Positions 54,731-64,000 of a DNA stretch of 64,000 nt are shown here, piece after piece. The position numbers were made by a program, and so were the translations under genes. This DNA comes from Aristolochia californica (Eukaryota > Streptophyta > Magnoliopsida > Piperales > Aristolochiaceae), in NCBI GenBank assembly GCA_029961685.1, contig JARWKL010000001.1:56384062-56448061 (forward strand), read 5' to 3'. Within the stretch, counting starts at the first letter, position 1, and every line of letters starts with the position of its first letter. Below the pieces are notes generated by a model, which was not told the DNA's origin, did not search any database, and was given only the letters and a program-made list of their open reading frames with translations.

Positions 54731-54946
54731 TTGCTGTCCATAACATCCTCCTTTGCTAGTGCTACCTTAGCAGACAAAGGTATGTCTCCTAGTGCTAAGC
54801 TTGTGTCTTCCTCCCAGTCTTTGGTATTTGACTTTGACGCTTCAATGCACATGATTGGTAATTGTTCTGAAATTTTCTGTTCAGTGTCTAGTAGCAGGAA
54901 GAAGTTTGGTTCAATATCACTAGACAAAATTCAAAGTATGAGGTGA
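54731..54946 (+). pseudogene. Copia C protease remnant
   Basis: LVFDFDASMHMIGNCSEIF corresponds to the Copia aspartic protease WIxDSGAS.HMT; the catalytic DSG/DTG reads DFD here, so the protease is inactive. Confidence 0.75.
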
Positions 54947-55364
54947 AGGTATAGTTGATGCGCTACTTTATCTTTACACTCTGTGCTTTATGTTCCAAAG
55001 TTCCCTATTAGTAATTTACGAGTTAGTTAGTTTACTAAAATTTTAACTATTCTATAACCTTCTTCCCTTCTATATGTATGTTTCAAAACCTAAAAATGAA
55101 GAGGATGATTGATACAGGTCATGAGTGAAATGGACCATACTACTTGGATGGTCTAGAAGATTGACGAGGCCAAGCCTTGCAGACAGATCTTTCTTCACAT
55201 CGGCGACACTTATGACTTTGTCATGCATCACCGACAAAGATGCCTTAAATTTTTCCATCTTTGAGTCCTGAAAGTTTGTAGGTGTGTGAGGCTAGCCAAC
55301 TTGGTAAGCATCGTAGACATTCTTTCCATCCAAAGAAAATAAGTAGAGCTCATTACAATTTGCT

Positions 55365-55727
55365 TTGGTCCATTCTAATATTTGGGGTCCTATCAGTGTA
55401 AGAAGTTTGTTCGGACATCGATTCTTAGTTACTTCTATAGATGATTTTAATTTAGTCACTTGGTTATTCTTCTTTAAGGAAAGATCTAAATTCTTCAACA
55501 TATTCAAAAAACTCTATGACGAAATAAAAGTGCAATTTAATTCTGATATTCATATGATGCATTCAGATAATGTTAAAGAATTTTTAAGTGATCAATTTCA
55601 ATCCTCTGCGTTTCTCATGGCATTATTCATCAACCTTCTCATATGTACAATCCACAACAAAAATAGAGTGTTCAACGCAAAAATCAAAATTTGTTTGATG
55701 TTATTCATACGCTGTTGTTTCAGATGA
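55365..55727 (+). pseudogene. Copia C integrase core remnant
   Basis: VHSNIWGPISVRSLFGHRFL, then VTSIDDFNLVTWLFFFKERS and MHSDNVKEFLSDQF. The DDE positions are visible: the first Asp is changed (VHSD to VHSN), while SDN..E retains the second Asp and Glu. Confidence 0.85.
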
Positions 55728-56027
55728 AGGTTCCCATGGAGAGGCAATTCTTACAACATAGCTACTTGATAAATTGTGTCCCCTCTAAAGTGTTAGGGGG
55801 ACGTATCCCAATGAAAGTTTCGTCCTAACAAGCATAACCTCCCTATATCAGCTCATGTCTTTCGTTATGCTTGCTTTGTTCATGTAGTCAAAACTAAAAG
55901 TATCTAAGTTCTCCTAAAGTAGACAAATGTGTTTTTTTTTGCTATATCTGTGTTTTTTTTAAAAATGAAGCTGATTTTTATTAACACAAAAACTCAAAAG
56001 AACAATTTACAAAGGAGGGAAGCATTC

Positions 56028-57338
56028 TCAAACAATGAGAGATTGCTGGAAAGTTTCAAATTTTGCCAATTTATCAACCAAAGAGTTGGCTAATCTAGGA
56101 ATAAGATTCCAATTACAATGAATGGAAGATACGATGTCAGCAATAATATCAGTGATGGGCCAGGGGGCCAAGGGGGGGGGGGGAGCTGTCTTTGGAACAC
56201 CAACTAATAACAGTCTTCGAGTCACCTTCAATAATTAACTTGCCATGGAGACGATCCCTGAAGATTTAGAGGCCTAACAGCAGAGCACTAACTTCAGCAG
56301 TATTAAAATCGGCAATGCCCATCGGACCAGCATAAGAAAGAATAGGGTCTCCATTGTGACCTCTAAACACACCGCTTGCTCCAGCCGGCCCAGGACATCC
56401 AATAGCACTACCATCAAAATTCAGCTTAATGCAGTCGCAAGGGGGAGGATCCCAGATGGGTGTAGGGGCCAAACATATGAGGGATCAAATTCCACTTTTC
56501 CCGAAAGGAAACCCCTGATATAGTGGCAAAAATCCTTCCTTGTATGAAGCCAGCTCGAGATGAGGCCAATGGCATGAGAAGCCGTGTTGTCCGGGGTGCT
56601 AGCTTTGGAGTTGAATCTCCTGTTGTTCTGTTTGAGCCAAATGCACCATGGAATATGCGCAAGACAGGCCAAAAGTATTAACTTGCCCAACCGAGGAAGG
56701 TGAATCCCTTGAACCGTCTCAAATGTGCTAAAGAGGTCCTGATGTAGCCTCACTTGGAGCCCAAATTTCTGAAAAATCTTCAATCAAACTTGCCACGAAA
56801 ATCCAATGTAAGAGGACATGCTGAACTGTCTCTATGCATTCACCGCAAAGGGGATAAGAAAGATCGGGGGCGGTGAAACCTCTTTTATGAAGTTTGTCCG
56901 AAGTAAGAATTTGTTCTCTGATGGCCGACCACATGAAAAATTTGATTTTACTTGGTGCTGAGAGTTTCCAAGCCAGATTCGCCTTGTGCCCATGAATACT
57001 GTAGTCTAGCTTTTTGATATGAGAGTAAGCAGAAGTAACAGTGAATCAGTCATTATTGCTAGGCTTCCAAATCAGCTTATTAATTGAGTGCTCCCGGATA
57101 ATAATACTGCTGAGTCTGGTAAGGAGGGAGCAAAAAGCTAATGATTCCTCATCATTTAATCCCCGATAAAACGGGAGACTCCATGAGTGATCACTCCATG
57201 AATCAGCCACAGAGCAAGAGAGGTCGCTAGCCACCCTATGCAGCCCAGGGAAGTCCTCCGAGAGGAATTGGGGGCCACACCATTCATCCGATCAGAAGAG
57301 AAGGGTCCTTCCATTGCCCGTGTGAAACGAGGCAGCAT
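56028..57338 (-). pseudogene. LINE ORF2 zf-RVT and RNase H
   Basis: zf-RVT text LIWKPSNN and YPLCGECIETVQHVLLH (first Cys changed to Tyr-Pro-Leu-Cys context), linker LACLAHIPWCIWLKQNNRRF, RNase [31 protein letters not shown], and NSLVDKLAKFE at the end. Frameshifts near 56780 and 56470; a G10 run at 56175 also breaks frame. Confidence 0.85.
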
Positions 57339-57627
57339 CTCTGAATACTGGAAGGAGCTTGAAAATTGATTTCCATATCAGGGATAGGAGGCGAGCGGTG
57401 TCACCTTCTCTCCACCAGACATCCGAAAACTAAAGGTAGAATTTCACCATATTCCTCCATAAAATGTTATGCTTGTTGTTGAAATTCCAAATCCATTTGA
57501 GCATAAGAGTTTTGTTCATTTCTCTTGTAGGCCGAATGCCGAATCCTCCCCTATTATGAGGCATGCAAATATCCTTCCAACTAACCAAATGGTATCTGAA
57601 GGTGTCTTCTAAACCTCTCCAAAGAAA

Positions 57628-58701
57628 TCACCAACGGATGACATCAATTTTGGAGCAAATGGAGGCCGGACAGTGCATGAATGATAACAGATAATTTGGA
57701 AGCCCAGGCAGACAAGACTTGAGGAGAGTGAGACGCCCCGCTATTAATAAGAGTTTACCCCTCCAAGTGGCTAGCCTCTTTTCAAAATTTTCAATGAGGG
57801 GGGACCATAGTGACGCCAAAGGCTGAGAATAAAAAAGTGAGAGTTCAAGATATGTAGCTGGCATATTTCCCACAGAGCATCCCAAGTAGTCCGCCATATC
57901 CCGAAGCCCAGCTGGATCAATGTGGTAGCCAAGAAGAGTGGTTTTTCCCAGTATATGTTCTGACCGGAAGCCAATTCAAATAATCCCAGAACAACATGCA
58001 ATTTTTTGATCTGATCCATAGTACCAACCCCGAAGCAAATAGTATCATCTGCAAACTGGAGCATCGGAATATCAAAGGCTATGCAATTTGTCGTGGGGAG
58101 GATCCATCCCATGTTCTTGGCCGACTAGACCAAGGAGGATAGATATTCTGCTACCACATTGAAGAGCAAGGGGGAGAGGGGGTCTCCCTGTTTGATTCCC
58201 CTGGTTCCCTTAAAATACCCACAAACTGGTTCGTTGAGAAGGACGGAGTAACTTGCAGAGGAGACAACTTTGGATCCAAAAACGCCATTTTCCCCCAAAT
58301 CCCATCTTCCCCAGGAAGGTGTCCAAAAACTTCCAGTTAACTCTGTCAAATGCCTTTTCGAAGTCAAGCTTGAGGATGAATCTGGGGAGCTTGAGGACCC
58401 TGAAATGATGACTAAGTTCATGACATGCCAAGGAGGAATCAAAAATGTTTCTTCTCTTAATAAAAACACTCTGGCCATGGTGAATGGCAATAGGGAGGAC
58501 TACCTTGAGTCGACTAGCAAGGACGCACACAATCACCTTATATGCATTGTTGGTGAGACTAATCGGTCAGAAGTCGGATGGGAGCTCTGCCCCATCTTTT
58601 GTAGGGATGAGGGCGATGAAAGAGGCTCCAATACTCCTATATCTGATGCCATGCTGATAAAAGGAGCAGACCATGCCGGAATTGTCGTCTCTGATGAAGG
58701 G
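57628..58701 (-). pseudogene. LINE ORF2 reverse transcriptase core
   Basis: In order: HGQSVFIKRRNIFDSSL, ILKLDFEKAFDRVNWKFLD (motif A, catalytic Asp), [40 protein letters not shown] (motif C, both Asp intact, 58041-58056), then GCSVGNMPATYLEL. At least two frameshifts (near 58200 and 57900) break it. Confidence 0.88.
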
Positions 58702-59858
58702 CTAGCAACGGCGATAAAATTCCCCACTGAATCCATCCGAGCCTGGAGCGCTATCCAAAGGAAGACTAAGGGTTTCCCAACTAGAGAAGGGGAGCTTGAT
58801 GAGGCTAGCTACAACTGATGGAATAACCTGGAGGTTAACCCTTTCGAAGAAGGGGCGGACTGGCTGGTGATCAAAGTGTAAATCTGCAAAAAAATTCACC
58901 AATGAGTCAGAAATAAGTGTTCGGTCCGAGGTGGTCTCACCGTTGACGAGCATGGCAATGTGGTTGGCCCTTCTTCGAGTAGAGGCGACTGCATGAAAGA
59001 ATTTAGTATTAGCATCCCCACCAGAGAGCCATTTGAATCTTGCATGTTGCTTCCAGTGCACTAACTCGCTGTGGGCAAAGAACTGCAATTTCCCTTGAAG
59101 GGCATACCTCTTAGAGACTTCCGGAGAAGAGAGACCTCTAGATTTCTCCTCAGAGTCGAGATCAGCCATCTGAGCAAGGGCATTGGCTCTCACAGTCGAG
59201 GAAGCGGCATTCTTTTCGGAGGCCCAGGACTGCAGCAACGACTTCAACATCTTGAACTTGATTGGGAAGGTCCACCCGCTCGAGCCAGTAATGGTTCTTC
59301 CAAAAGGATTGGAGAGATAGATCAAAAGAGGGGTCCACCATCCAATCATTGAAGAATCTAAAAGAGGAGGGGGGGGACTGCCAAATTGAGTATCAACCAT
59401 AATCGGCCAATGATCAGAGACGACTCGATTGAGCACTTTGTCGGAGACATTGTTGTAGAGCTGAAGCCAATCATTGTTGGCTAAGAATTGGTCCAAATTT
59501 GAGAGGACAAGGGGTTGTCTGCCATTTGACCAAGTGAAGGTCTTCCCTGAAAGGGTAATCTCATCCAGGTCTCAACGAGAATAGGTCCCGTGCTAGCTAT
59601 AAAGTTTCCAAAATGAACAAGCCAAGTTTGGGGACTGAGATAGGGGATTCTGGGAGTGTAAGGGAGGTGAAGTTCGTCAATCAGCCAGTGAAGAATGCTG
59701 GATTTGATGACATCGGAGGATGTTTGGACGAGAATGGAGTGAGTCAAAATTTTGCTCCCGTCATGGAGAAGGTTTGGTGGAATTTGGATGATTTCGGATG
59801 CTTTTGTGGGAGTAGGGGGAACTAAGGTATGGTTTTGGGACATATCAGGAAATTTCAA
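58702..59858 (-). pseudogene. LINE ORF2 endonuclease end and RT start
   Basis: After a frameshift near 59490 the text NGRQPLVLSNLDQFLANNDW and VVSDHWPIMVDT shows the endonuclease C-terminus (SDHxP with catalytic His). FKWLSGGDANTKFFHAVAST and PLDSAPGSDGFSGEFYR lead into RT. The 264-codon frame 59496-58702 is uninterrupted. The endonuclease N-terminal half is not recognisable upstream of the poly-G. Confidence 0.85.
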
Positions 59859-59871
59859 GGAAGGGATGTCA

Positions 59872-59894
59872 GGGGGGGGGGGGGGGGGGGGGGG
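59872..59894. repeat. G23 homopolymer inside LINE
   Basis: Twenty-three consecutive G (C on the coding strand) between ORF1-like and endonuclease regions. Confidence 0.95.
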
Positions 59895-60053
59895 ATATTT
59901 GGTGGCGTTGGGTTGCGGGGAGGAGAGGTGGGAATCTTACTCTGGCATCACCAGGGAGGATTGGTGCTTCTGCTGGGTTTAGCGCCGGGGAGAGGCTATG
60001 GAGTGCAGCGACTAGCTCATTCCGGCCAAAACCTGAGTTTGTGGCCACTGGTA

Positions 60054-60680
60054 TCAACAATCTGGCCAAAATGGAGGTTCCTCTTCTGTGGGTGATCCGA
60101 CATTCAGGGCGACCATGAAAAGTAGTCGCCGAGAAGAGGAAAAACGAGTCCCATGACCAAAGTTCTTGGGATTTCTTAGTTTCTGTGGTTGCTCTCTGGA
60201 ACTAAAGCTATGGATTGCTTCTACTGGGACACAAATGAGTAAGAGTTTTGATCCATCGGCTGAGGAGATACGGATAACTGGACCAGATATCCGAACGACC
60301 CTCTCGACGATAACTCTGCATTTTCCGTAGCTGAAGCGGAAAAGATTATTCCACTTCTTTCGTCGGGAGATCGTTGTCCAGCAAGCTTCGTAGTCCTCCG
60401 TCGGAGCCTCAGAGGGCTCGTTGGAGCGGTGGCTAGACAGATCCGATCGTTTGTTAGTTTTTCTTCCTCGCCTTGGAGAGACATTTCTTCCATTTCTTCT
60501 CGTCACAACATTGTCGCGTCTTCTATCAGCGTCATAAATGTTTGCAGTGGCCTTCGGGAGTGGTCCAATCACCGGCCGTGGGGACGATGACCATTGGGGG
60601 AGCCCTCTCTCGCATTTTGGTTTTTGGCACATGCTAGTAATTTCAAAATGTTCGGCGCACAATACGATCGCATACGACAC
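60054..60680 (-). pseudogene. LINE ORF1-like N-terminal region
   Basis: A 208-codon open stretch rich in Arg/Ser, with ISRRKKWNNLFRFSYGKCRV and LICVPVEAIHSF. The same motif series occurs on the plus strand at 63.4 kb, which supports a conserved ORF1 of this LINE family (RNA-binding role inferred). I see no CCHC in this part. Confidence 0.7.
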
Positions 60681-62309
60681 ACGTTAAGCGAAATCTCAAT
60701 CGGCGCACGTTACACGAATAAAATTGCCTCGAGTCGTCATAATTTTTCAACACCAATTCTCTGAATCTCTTCTACTATATCTGAGTTTAAAAAAGGTATA
60801 AATGTTTTGATTCAGGAACAAGCAAATGTAAGGCCTTGCGCAGATATCACATTTTTTGAGAATATTCGCAATTTCTTTGACTAATTAGAGAAATCTCTTA
60901 AGTCCTCTTCTCCCATTCCAATACCTATTCCGATTGAGTCATTGCTAGATACAAAAGATGAAAAAGAGCAAAAACTGTTCTAGGCATACAAGAGATAATA
61001 GAAGTAGACAGTAACAAAACCATTTGATTGAAGTTGATGCACAAGGCTTGCCTAATCTGCCTTCATTATCAGACTTGCTTAAGAGCCTCGATCTCTTATA
61101 TCCTCTCGTATTTCTTATTCTATTTCTAATTTTGTTTCATTTGACTATTTGTCCTCCTCTTGTAGTCAATTTGTCTCGTTGTTATCTTTGTTTGTCATTC
61201 TAAGTCCTATACATAGGTGAAAGACAATCCCAATTGTAAGTGCTATGCAATGGGAGATGCAGGCTTTGCAATCTCGCCAGACATGAGAGTTGTGTGATTG
61301 TCCACAAGGGGTAGACCTAGTAGGAAGTAGATGAGTATGTACATTAAGTATCATGTCAATGGTTCTATTTAGAGATGCAATGCTCAATATTGGTGGGAAA
61401 GGGTTATACCCAAACCAACTGGATGGATCATGATACATTTTCTCCAATGGTTTGACTAAGCTTAAGTCCTAATTTATGTTACAGTGAACCAAAGCTGGAC
61501 TTTGCCTCAATTAAATATTAAAAATCTCTTCTATGGCAATTTGCAAGAAGAAGTGTATATATAGAAACCTCTTAGATTTGTTACTTAGAGAAAGAGAAAC
61601 ATAAAGTGAATAAGTAAATAAAAGCTATTTATGGCCTAAACTAGAGTCCTAAAGAAAGGTTTGAGAATTTAGCAAAGTTAGAAGAATTTGGCTTTAGCCG
61701 AAGACATGTCAACCACTATGTATTTGTTTGAAAACAAGGAATGGCGATCTTGATTGTTTATATGGATGATATTGTAATTTCTAGAAGTGATCAAGTGGGT
61801 ATTGAAAACAATGAAACCTACCTTAACCAAAATTTTCGGACAAAGGATTTACGAAAGATGCACTTTTTGGGGCTTGAAGTTTCGCAAGTATTGAAGAAGT
61901 TGTTCTCTTTGAGGGAGTATATCACAAACTTGTTATAGAAGATAGAGTTGATGGGCGAAACTTCAATGGAATTGGTCAAGATTTATATGATGTATAGCCC
62001 CAAGTTGAAAGATAAGACTGAATGCAAAAGATTTGTAGCTAAGTTGTTGTATGCAGCTGTGACTCGACCAAACATCTCATTTGTTGTTGTGGTAGTTACC
62101 TAGTTAATGGAGGTAGGTGAGTACATAATATAATACTCCATATCTTGAAAGATCTTACGAGATATCTAAGTAAAGGGCTGAATTATGTAGCACAAAAGCA
62201 TCTTCACATAATAGGGCCATTTGGATGCAAGTTATGTTGGCTCTAGAAACTAGATAAAAGATCTACTAATGTATATTACTGTGGAAAAAAAAACGTTTTT
62301 TTTTGTGTA

Positions 62310-63095
62310 AGGAAACCATGTACAGCTATGAATATTTGACATTCTCTGGTGATTGTAATTCCTGATTGTAGGGATTAGTTTCGATTTGATTCTGATTTTT
62401 ATCTCCAAGATTAGGTACCTAATATAGTAATACTTTGTTGTACATATAAATCATTGTAATTCGTATCTTTATTCACCGAAATCAGTGATACTTCAGAAGT
62501 TTCTTTGACCGACAACAATAAGTCTCCCACAACGGGAGAATTGCAGAATATTCAGGCAACATATAGGTTGAATGGAAAAAATAATCTGAAGTGGTCTCAA
62601 TTAGTTTGCACGTTCTTGAAGGGAAGAGGGAACGGAGTCACTTGCTTGGCACCGGTCCGAAACAAGGGGTTCCTAAATTTGAGGCTTAGGATGAACAAGA
62701 TTCTTTGGTGATATCTTGGTTATGGAACTCAATGTTACCAAAAATCAGTAATACGTGTATGTTTTTTAGCACGGCCAAGGAGATATGGGAAGTAGTCAAC
62801 CAGAGCTATTCTAAAGTTCGTGATGCTGCACAGATCTATGAGATAAAGACAAAATTTTCAGTCACTAAACAAGGAATGAATCGATCACAAAATATGCAAA
62901 TTTTTTTAAGAATCTATGGCAAGAGATGGATCATTATCAATGTATCTAGATGAAATGCAGTGAAGATGCAGCTATCCTTGAGAGGTTTGTTGAAACAAAT
63001 TGAATTTATAAGTTTATTGCCGGATTAAACATTGAGTTTGATGCCGAAACAGTGCAAATACTTGGAAAAGAGGGTTTGTCATCTTTGAATGAAGC
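62310..63095 (+). mobile_element. Copia gag fragment E, plus
   Basis: Gag text ATYRLNGKNNLKWSQLVCTF, then WLWNSMLPKISNTCMFFSTA, AKEIWEVVNQSYSKVRDAAQ, IYEIKTKFSVTKQG and, after frameshifts, LAGLNIEFD and GLSSLNEAT: a gag of the kind that opens many plant Copia polyproteins. 62310-62500 may be its LTR/leader (AT-rich with TATATAAATC near 62443), but PBS and LTR ends are not clear. It is cut near 63095 by a LINE. Confidence 0.78.
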
Positions 63096-64000
63096 AACAC
63101 ATAACGTGCAATGAGAGCTTGGGCGATTTCGAATGCGCTAACATGCGGCTTTATTCAAAATGAGTCGGAACCCTTCACCCGACACCATCCCCACAGCCGG
63201 TGACCGGAACCCACGACGCCGGACTTCCGACAAGGACACAACCACCTTCACCGACTCCGATTGACGGAATGACGACATATCGCCGAGAAGACACAAAAGA
63301 TCCACAATCACCGATCCAAGAAAAAGTAACTCCAGACGCTCGGATTTCTCGGAGCTTCCCTCCGACGAGACTCCTGAACCTCGGAAGGTTTCTATGCCAG
63401 TTGGAAGATGATCTCCCAGCGAAAGAGGAGGAACCATCCTCTTTGTTTCAGCTATGAAAAGAATAGAGTTATAGTGGAGAAAGTCGTCCGAAGCTTCGAA
63501 CAGGTGATTCGCATCTCCTTTGCCGTTGGATTGAAGATGTCCTTCATCTGCGTTCCGATAGGAGCCATCTCAACCTTCGCTCTTCAGTTCCAAAGAGTCA
63601 CGAACAAAGCCAATCGAAATCGTGAACTTTGGACACGAGATTCGAATTCTTCTCGAAAGTGAGCTCCTTTCGGGGACAAAGAGAATGTCGCGTTGTCCAT
63701 CATCGTGGCTCAATAGTGCTCGCCAGAATCTATATTCCCGAGGCTACCAACTAGGGATTCGCCTGGAAGGAGTTCGCAGAGGCCATCCGAAGCCATCTGC
63801 ATTCCGGTGGAAGCCATCTCAACCTTCGCTCTCCAGTTCCAAAGAGTCACAAACAAAGCCAATCAAAATCGTGAACTTTGGACACGAGTTTCGAATTCTT
63901 CTCGACAGTGAGCTCCTTTCGGGGACAAAGAGAGTGTTGCGTCATCCATCATCGTGGCTCAATAGTGCTCGCTAGAATCTATATTCCCGAGGCTACCAAC
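63096..64000 (+). mobile_element. LINE 5' part, plus, runs out of window
   Basis: Shares its start (ACGTGC..GATTTCG..GCTAACATG) and ORF1 motifs with the minus LINE at 55956-60774: ISQRKRRNHPLCFSYEKNRV, VEKVVRSFEQVIRISFAV, FICVPIGAIS. GC-richer than its surroundings. The first frame closes at 63662. A 249-bp tandem duplication begins at 63565 and fills the window end. Confidence 0.75.
63565..64000 (+). repeat. 249-bp tandem duplication in LINE ORF1 region
   Basis: CCATCTCAACCTTCGCTC starts at 63565 and again at 63814; the two copies stay near-identical to CCGAGGCTACCAAC at the window end. 249 is 3 x 83, so the duplication preserves frame. Further copies may lie beyond base 64000. Confidence 0.92.

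Larger units (their letters stand above)
55956..60774 (-). mobile_element. Near-complete LINE inserted in Copia C, minus
   Basis: A 4,819-bp insertion bounded by CTATATCTGTGTTT (55942-55955) and CTATATCTGAGTTT (60775-60788). The poly-T at the left marks its 3' end. Read on the minus strand: 5' UTR, ORF1-like region, endonuclease C-terminal part, RT, zf-RVT, RNase H, 3' UTR. It is shorter than the ~6 kb of full plant L1s; the endonuclease N-terminus and part of ORF1 are missing around the G23 run. Several frameshifts, but long open segments remain. It is the best representative of the subfamily seen at 8.9, 13.8 and 22.8 kb. Confidence 0.94.
52973..62300 (+). mobile_element. Copia element C with 5' LTR, gag and pol, split by a LINE
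   Basis: 5' LTR 52973-53227 (TGTTGAGAAAAG to TTCTACA) with adjacent PBS-like TGGTATCATAGTGC. Gag from about 53790, ending with a CCHC knuckle. Degraded protease near 54830. Integrase from about 55360. After the LINE, the integrase end (KKGYKCFDSGTSKC; ITFFENIRNFF) resumes at 60789. RT has an intact VYMDDI (61756-61773) and KDLRKMHFLGLEVSQ. RNase H is recognisable to about 62300 (CKRFVAKLLYAAVTRPNISF). No 3' LTR found; many stops. Lies upstream of TAF2. Confidence 0.88.

Noticed and set aside
58270..58818. A 182-codon plus-strand ORF
   Set aside because: It is the antisense shadow of LINE RT, whose motifs LDFEKAFD and GDPLSP are on the minus strand.
53240..62300. An endogenous virus locus
   Set aside because: Domain order (protease, integrase, RT, RNase H), YMDD RT box and Met-tRNA PBS identify a Copia retrotransposon; no envelope, movement-protein or coat-protein text is visible.
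1..64000. tRNA genes and bacterial-type operons, RBS or terminators
   Set aside because: No cloverleaf-compatible A/B box pair was seen, and the window is eukaryotic, so prokaryotic signals do not apply.

Overview
This is plant nuclear DNA, almost certainly from an angiosperm with a repeat-rich genome. The evidence is one split host gene with standard GT-AG introns, Copia elements, L1-type LINEs whose ORF2 ends in an RNase H domain, TRIM elements primed by initiator-Met tRNA (one a Cassandra with a 5S rRNA-derived LTR), and TTTAGGG-type telomere-like repeats. Nothing bacterial is present. I cannot name the species.

The only host gene I can support is TAF2, the largest subunit of TFIID, on the minus strand. 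Nineteen exons (41999 down to 3792) join in one open frame of 789 codons. This is roughly the N-terminal 55-60% of a plant TAF2; the remaining exons lie beyond base 1. The exons total 2,367 bp in a 38.2-kb span. Twelve measured introns are under 1 kb, but introns 4, 8, 11, 14 and 16 measure 5.7, 8.3, 4.7, 7.8 and 5.0 kb. Each of these five is swollen mainly by retrotransposons.

Layout: 1-2.7 kb, a decayed Copia with a solo LTR inside it, in intron 19. 4.8-9.7 kb, intron 16 with LINE pieces. 10.2-18.1 kb, intron 14: a Copia RT fragment split three times (LINE, intact TRIM, LINE), followed by more LINE tails. 19.1-23.8 kb, intron 11 with a Copia that carries a small LINE insertion. 24.4-32.6 kb, intron 8 with at least six LINE pieces (one LINE inside another) and a second TRIM. 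34.4-40.1 kb, intron 4 with an RT-dead LINE. 41.9-42.1 kb, the TAF2 start and probable core promoter. 42.4-47.2 kb, upstream DNA with a MITE-like element and an unclassified AT-rich repeat family in alternating orientation. 47.7-49.3 kb, a Cassandra TRIM and a minus-strand Copia. 50.6-51.8 kb, an ancient LINE. 53.0-62.3 kb, a Copia with LTR, PBS, gag and pol, interrupted by a 4.8-kb LINE. 62.3-64 kb, a Copia gag and then the 5' part of a plus-strand LINE.

All retroelement ORFs are broken by stops or frameshifts, or are truncated, so I annotate them as mobile-element remnants rather than genes. Coordinates of exons, TRIMs and TSD-bounded insertions were read base by base; borders marked approximate in the evidence were not.
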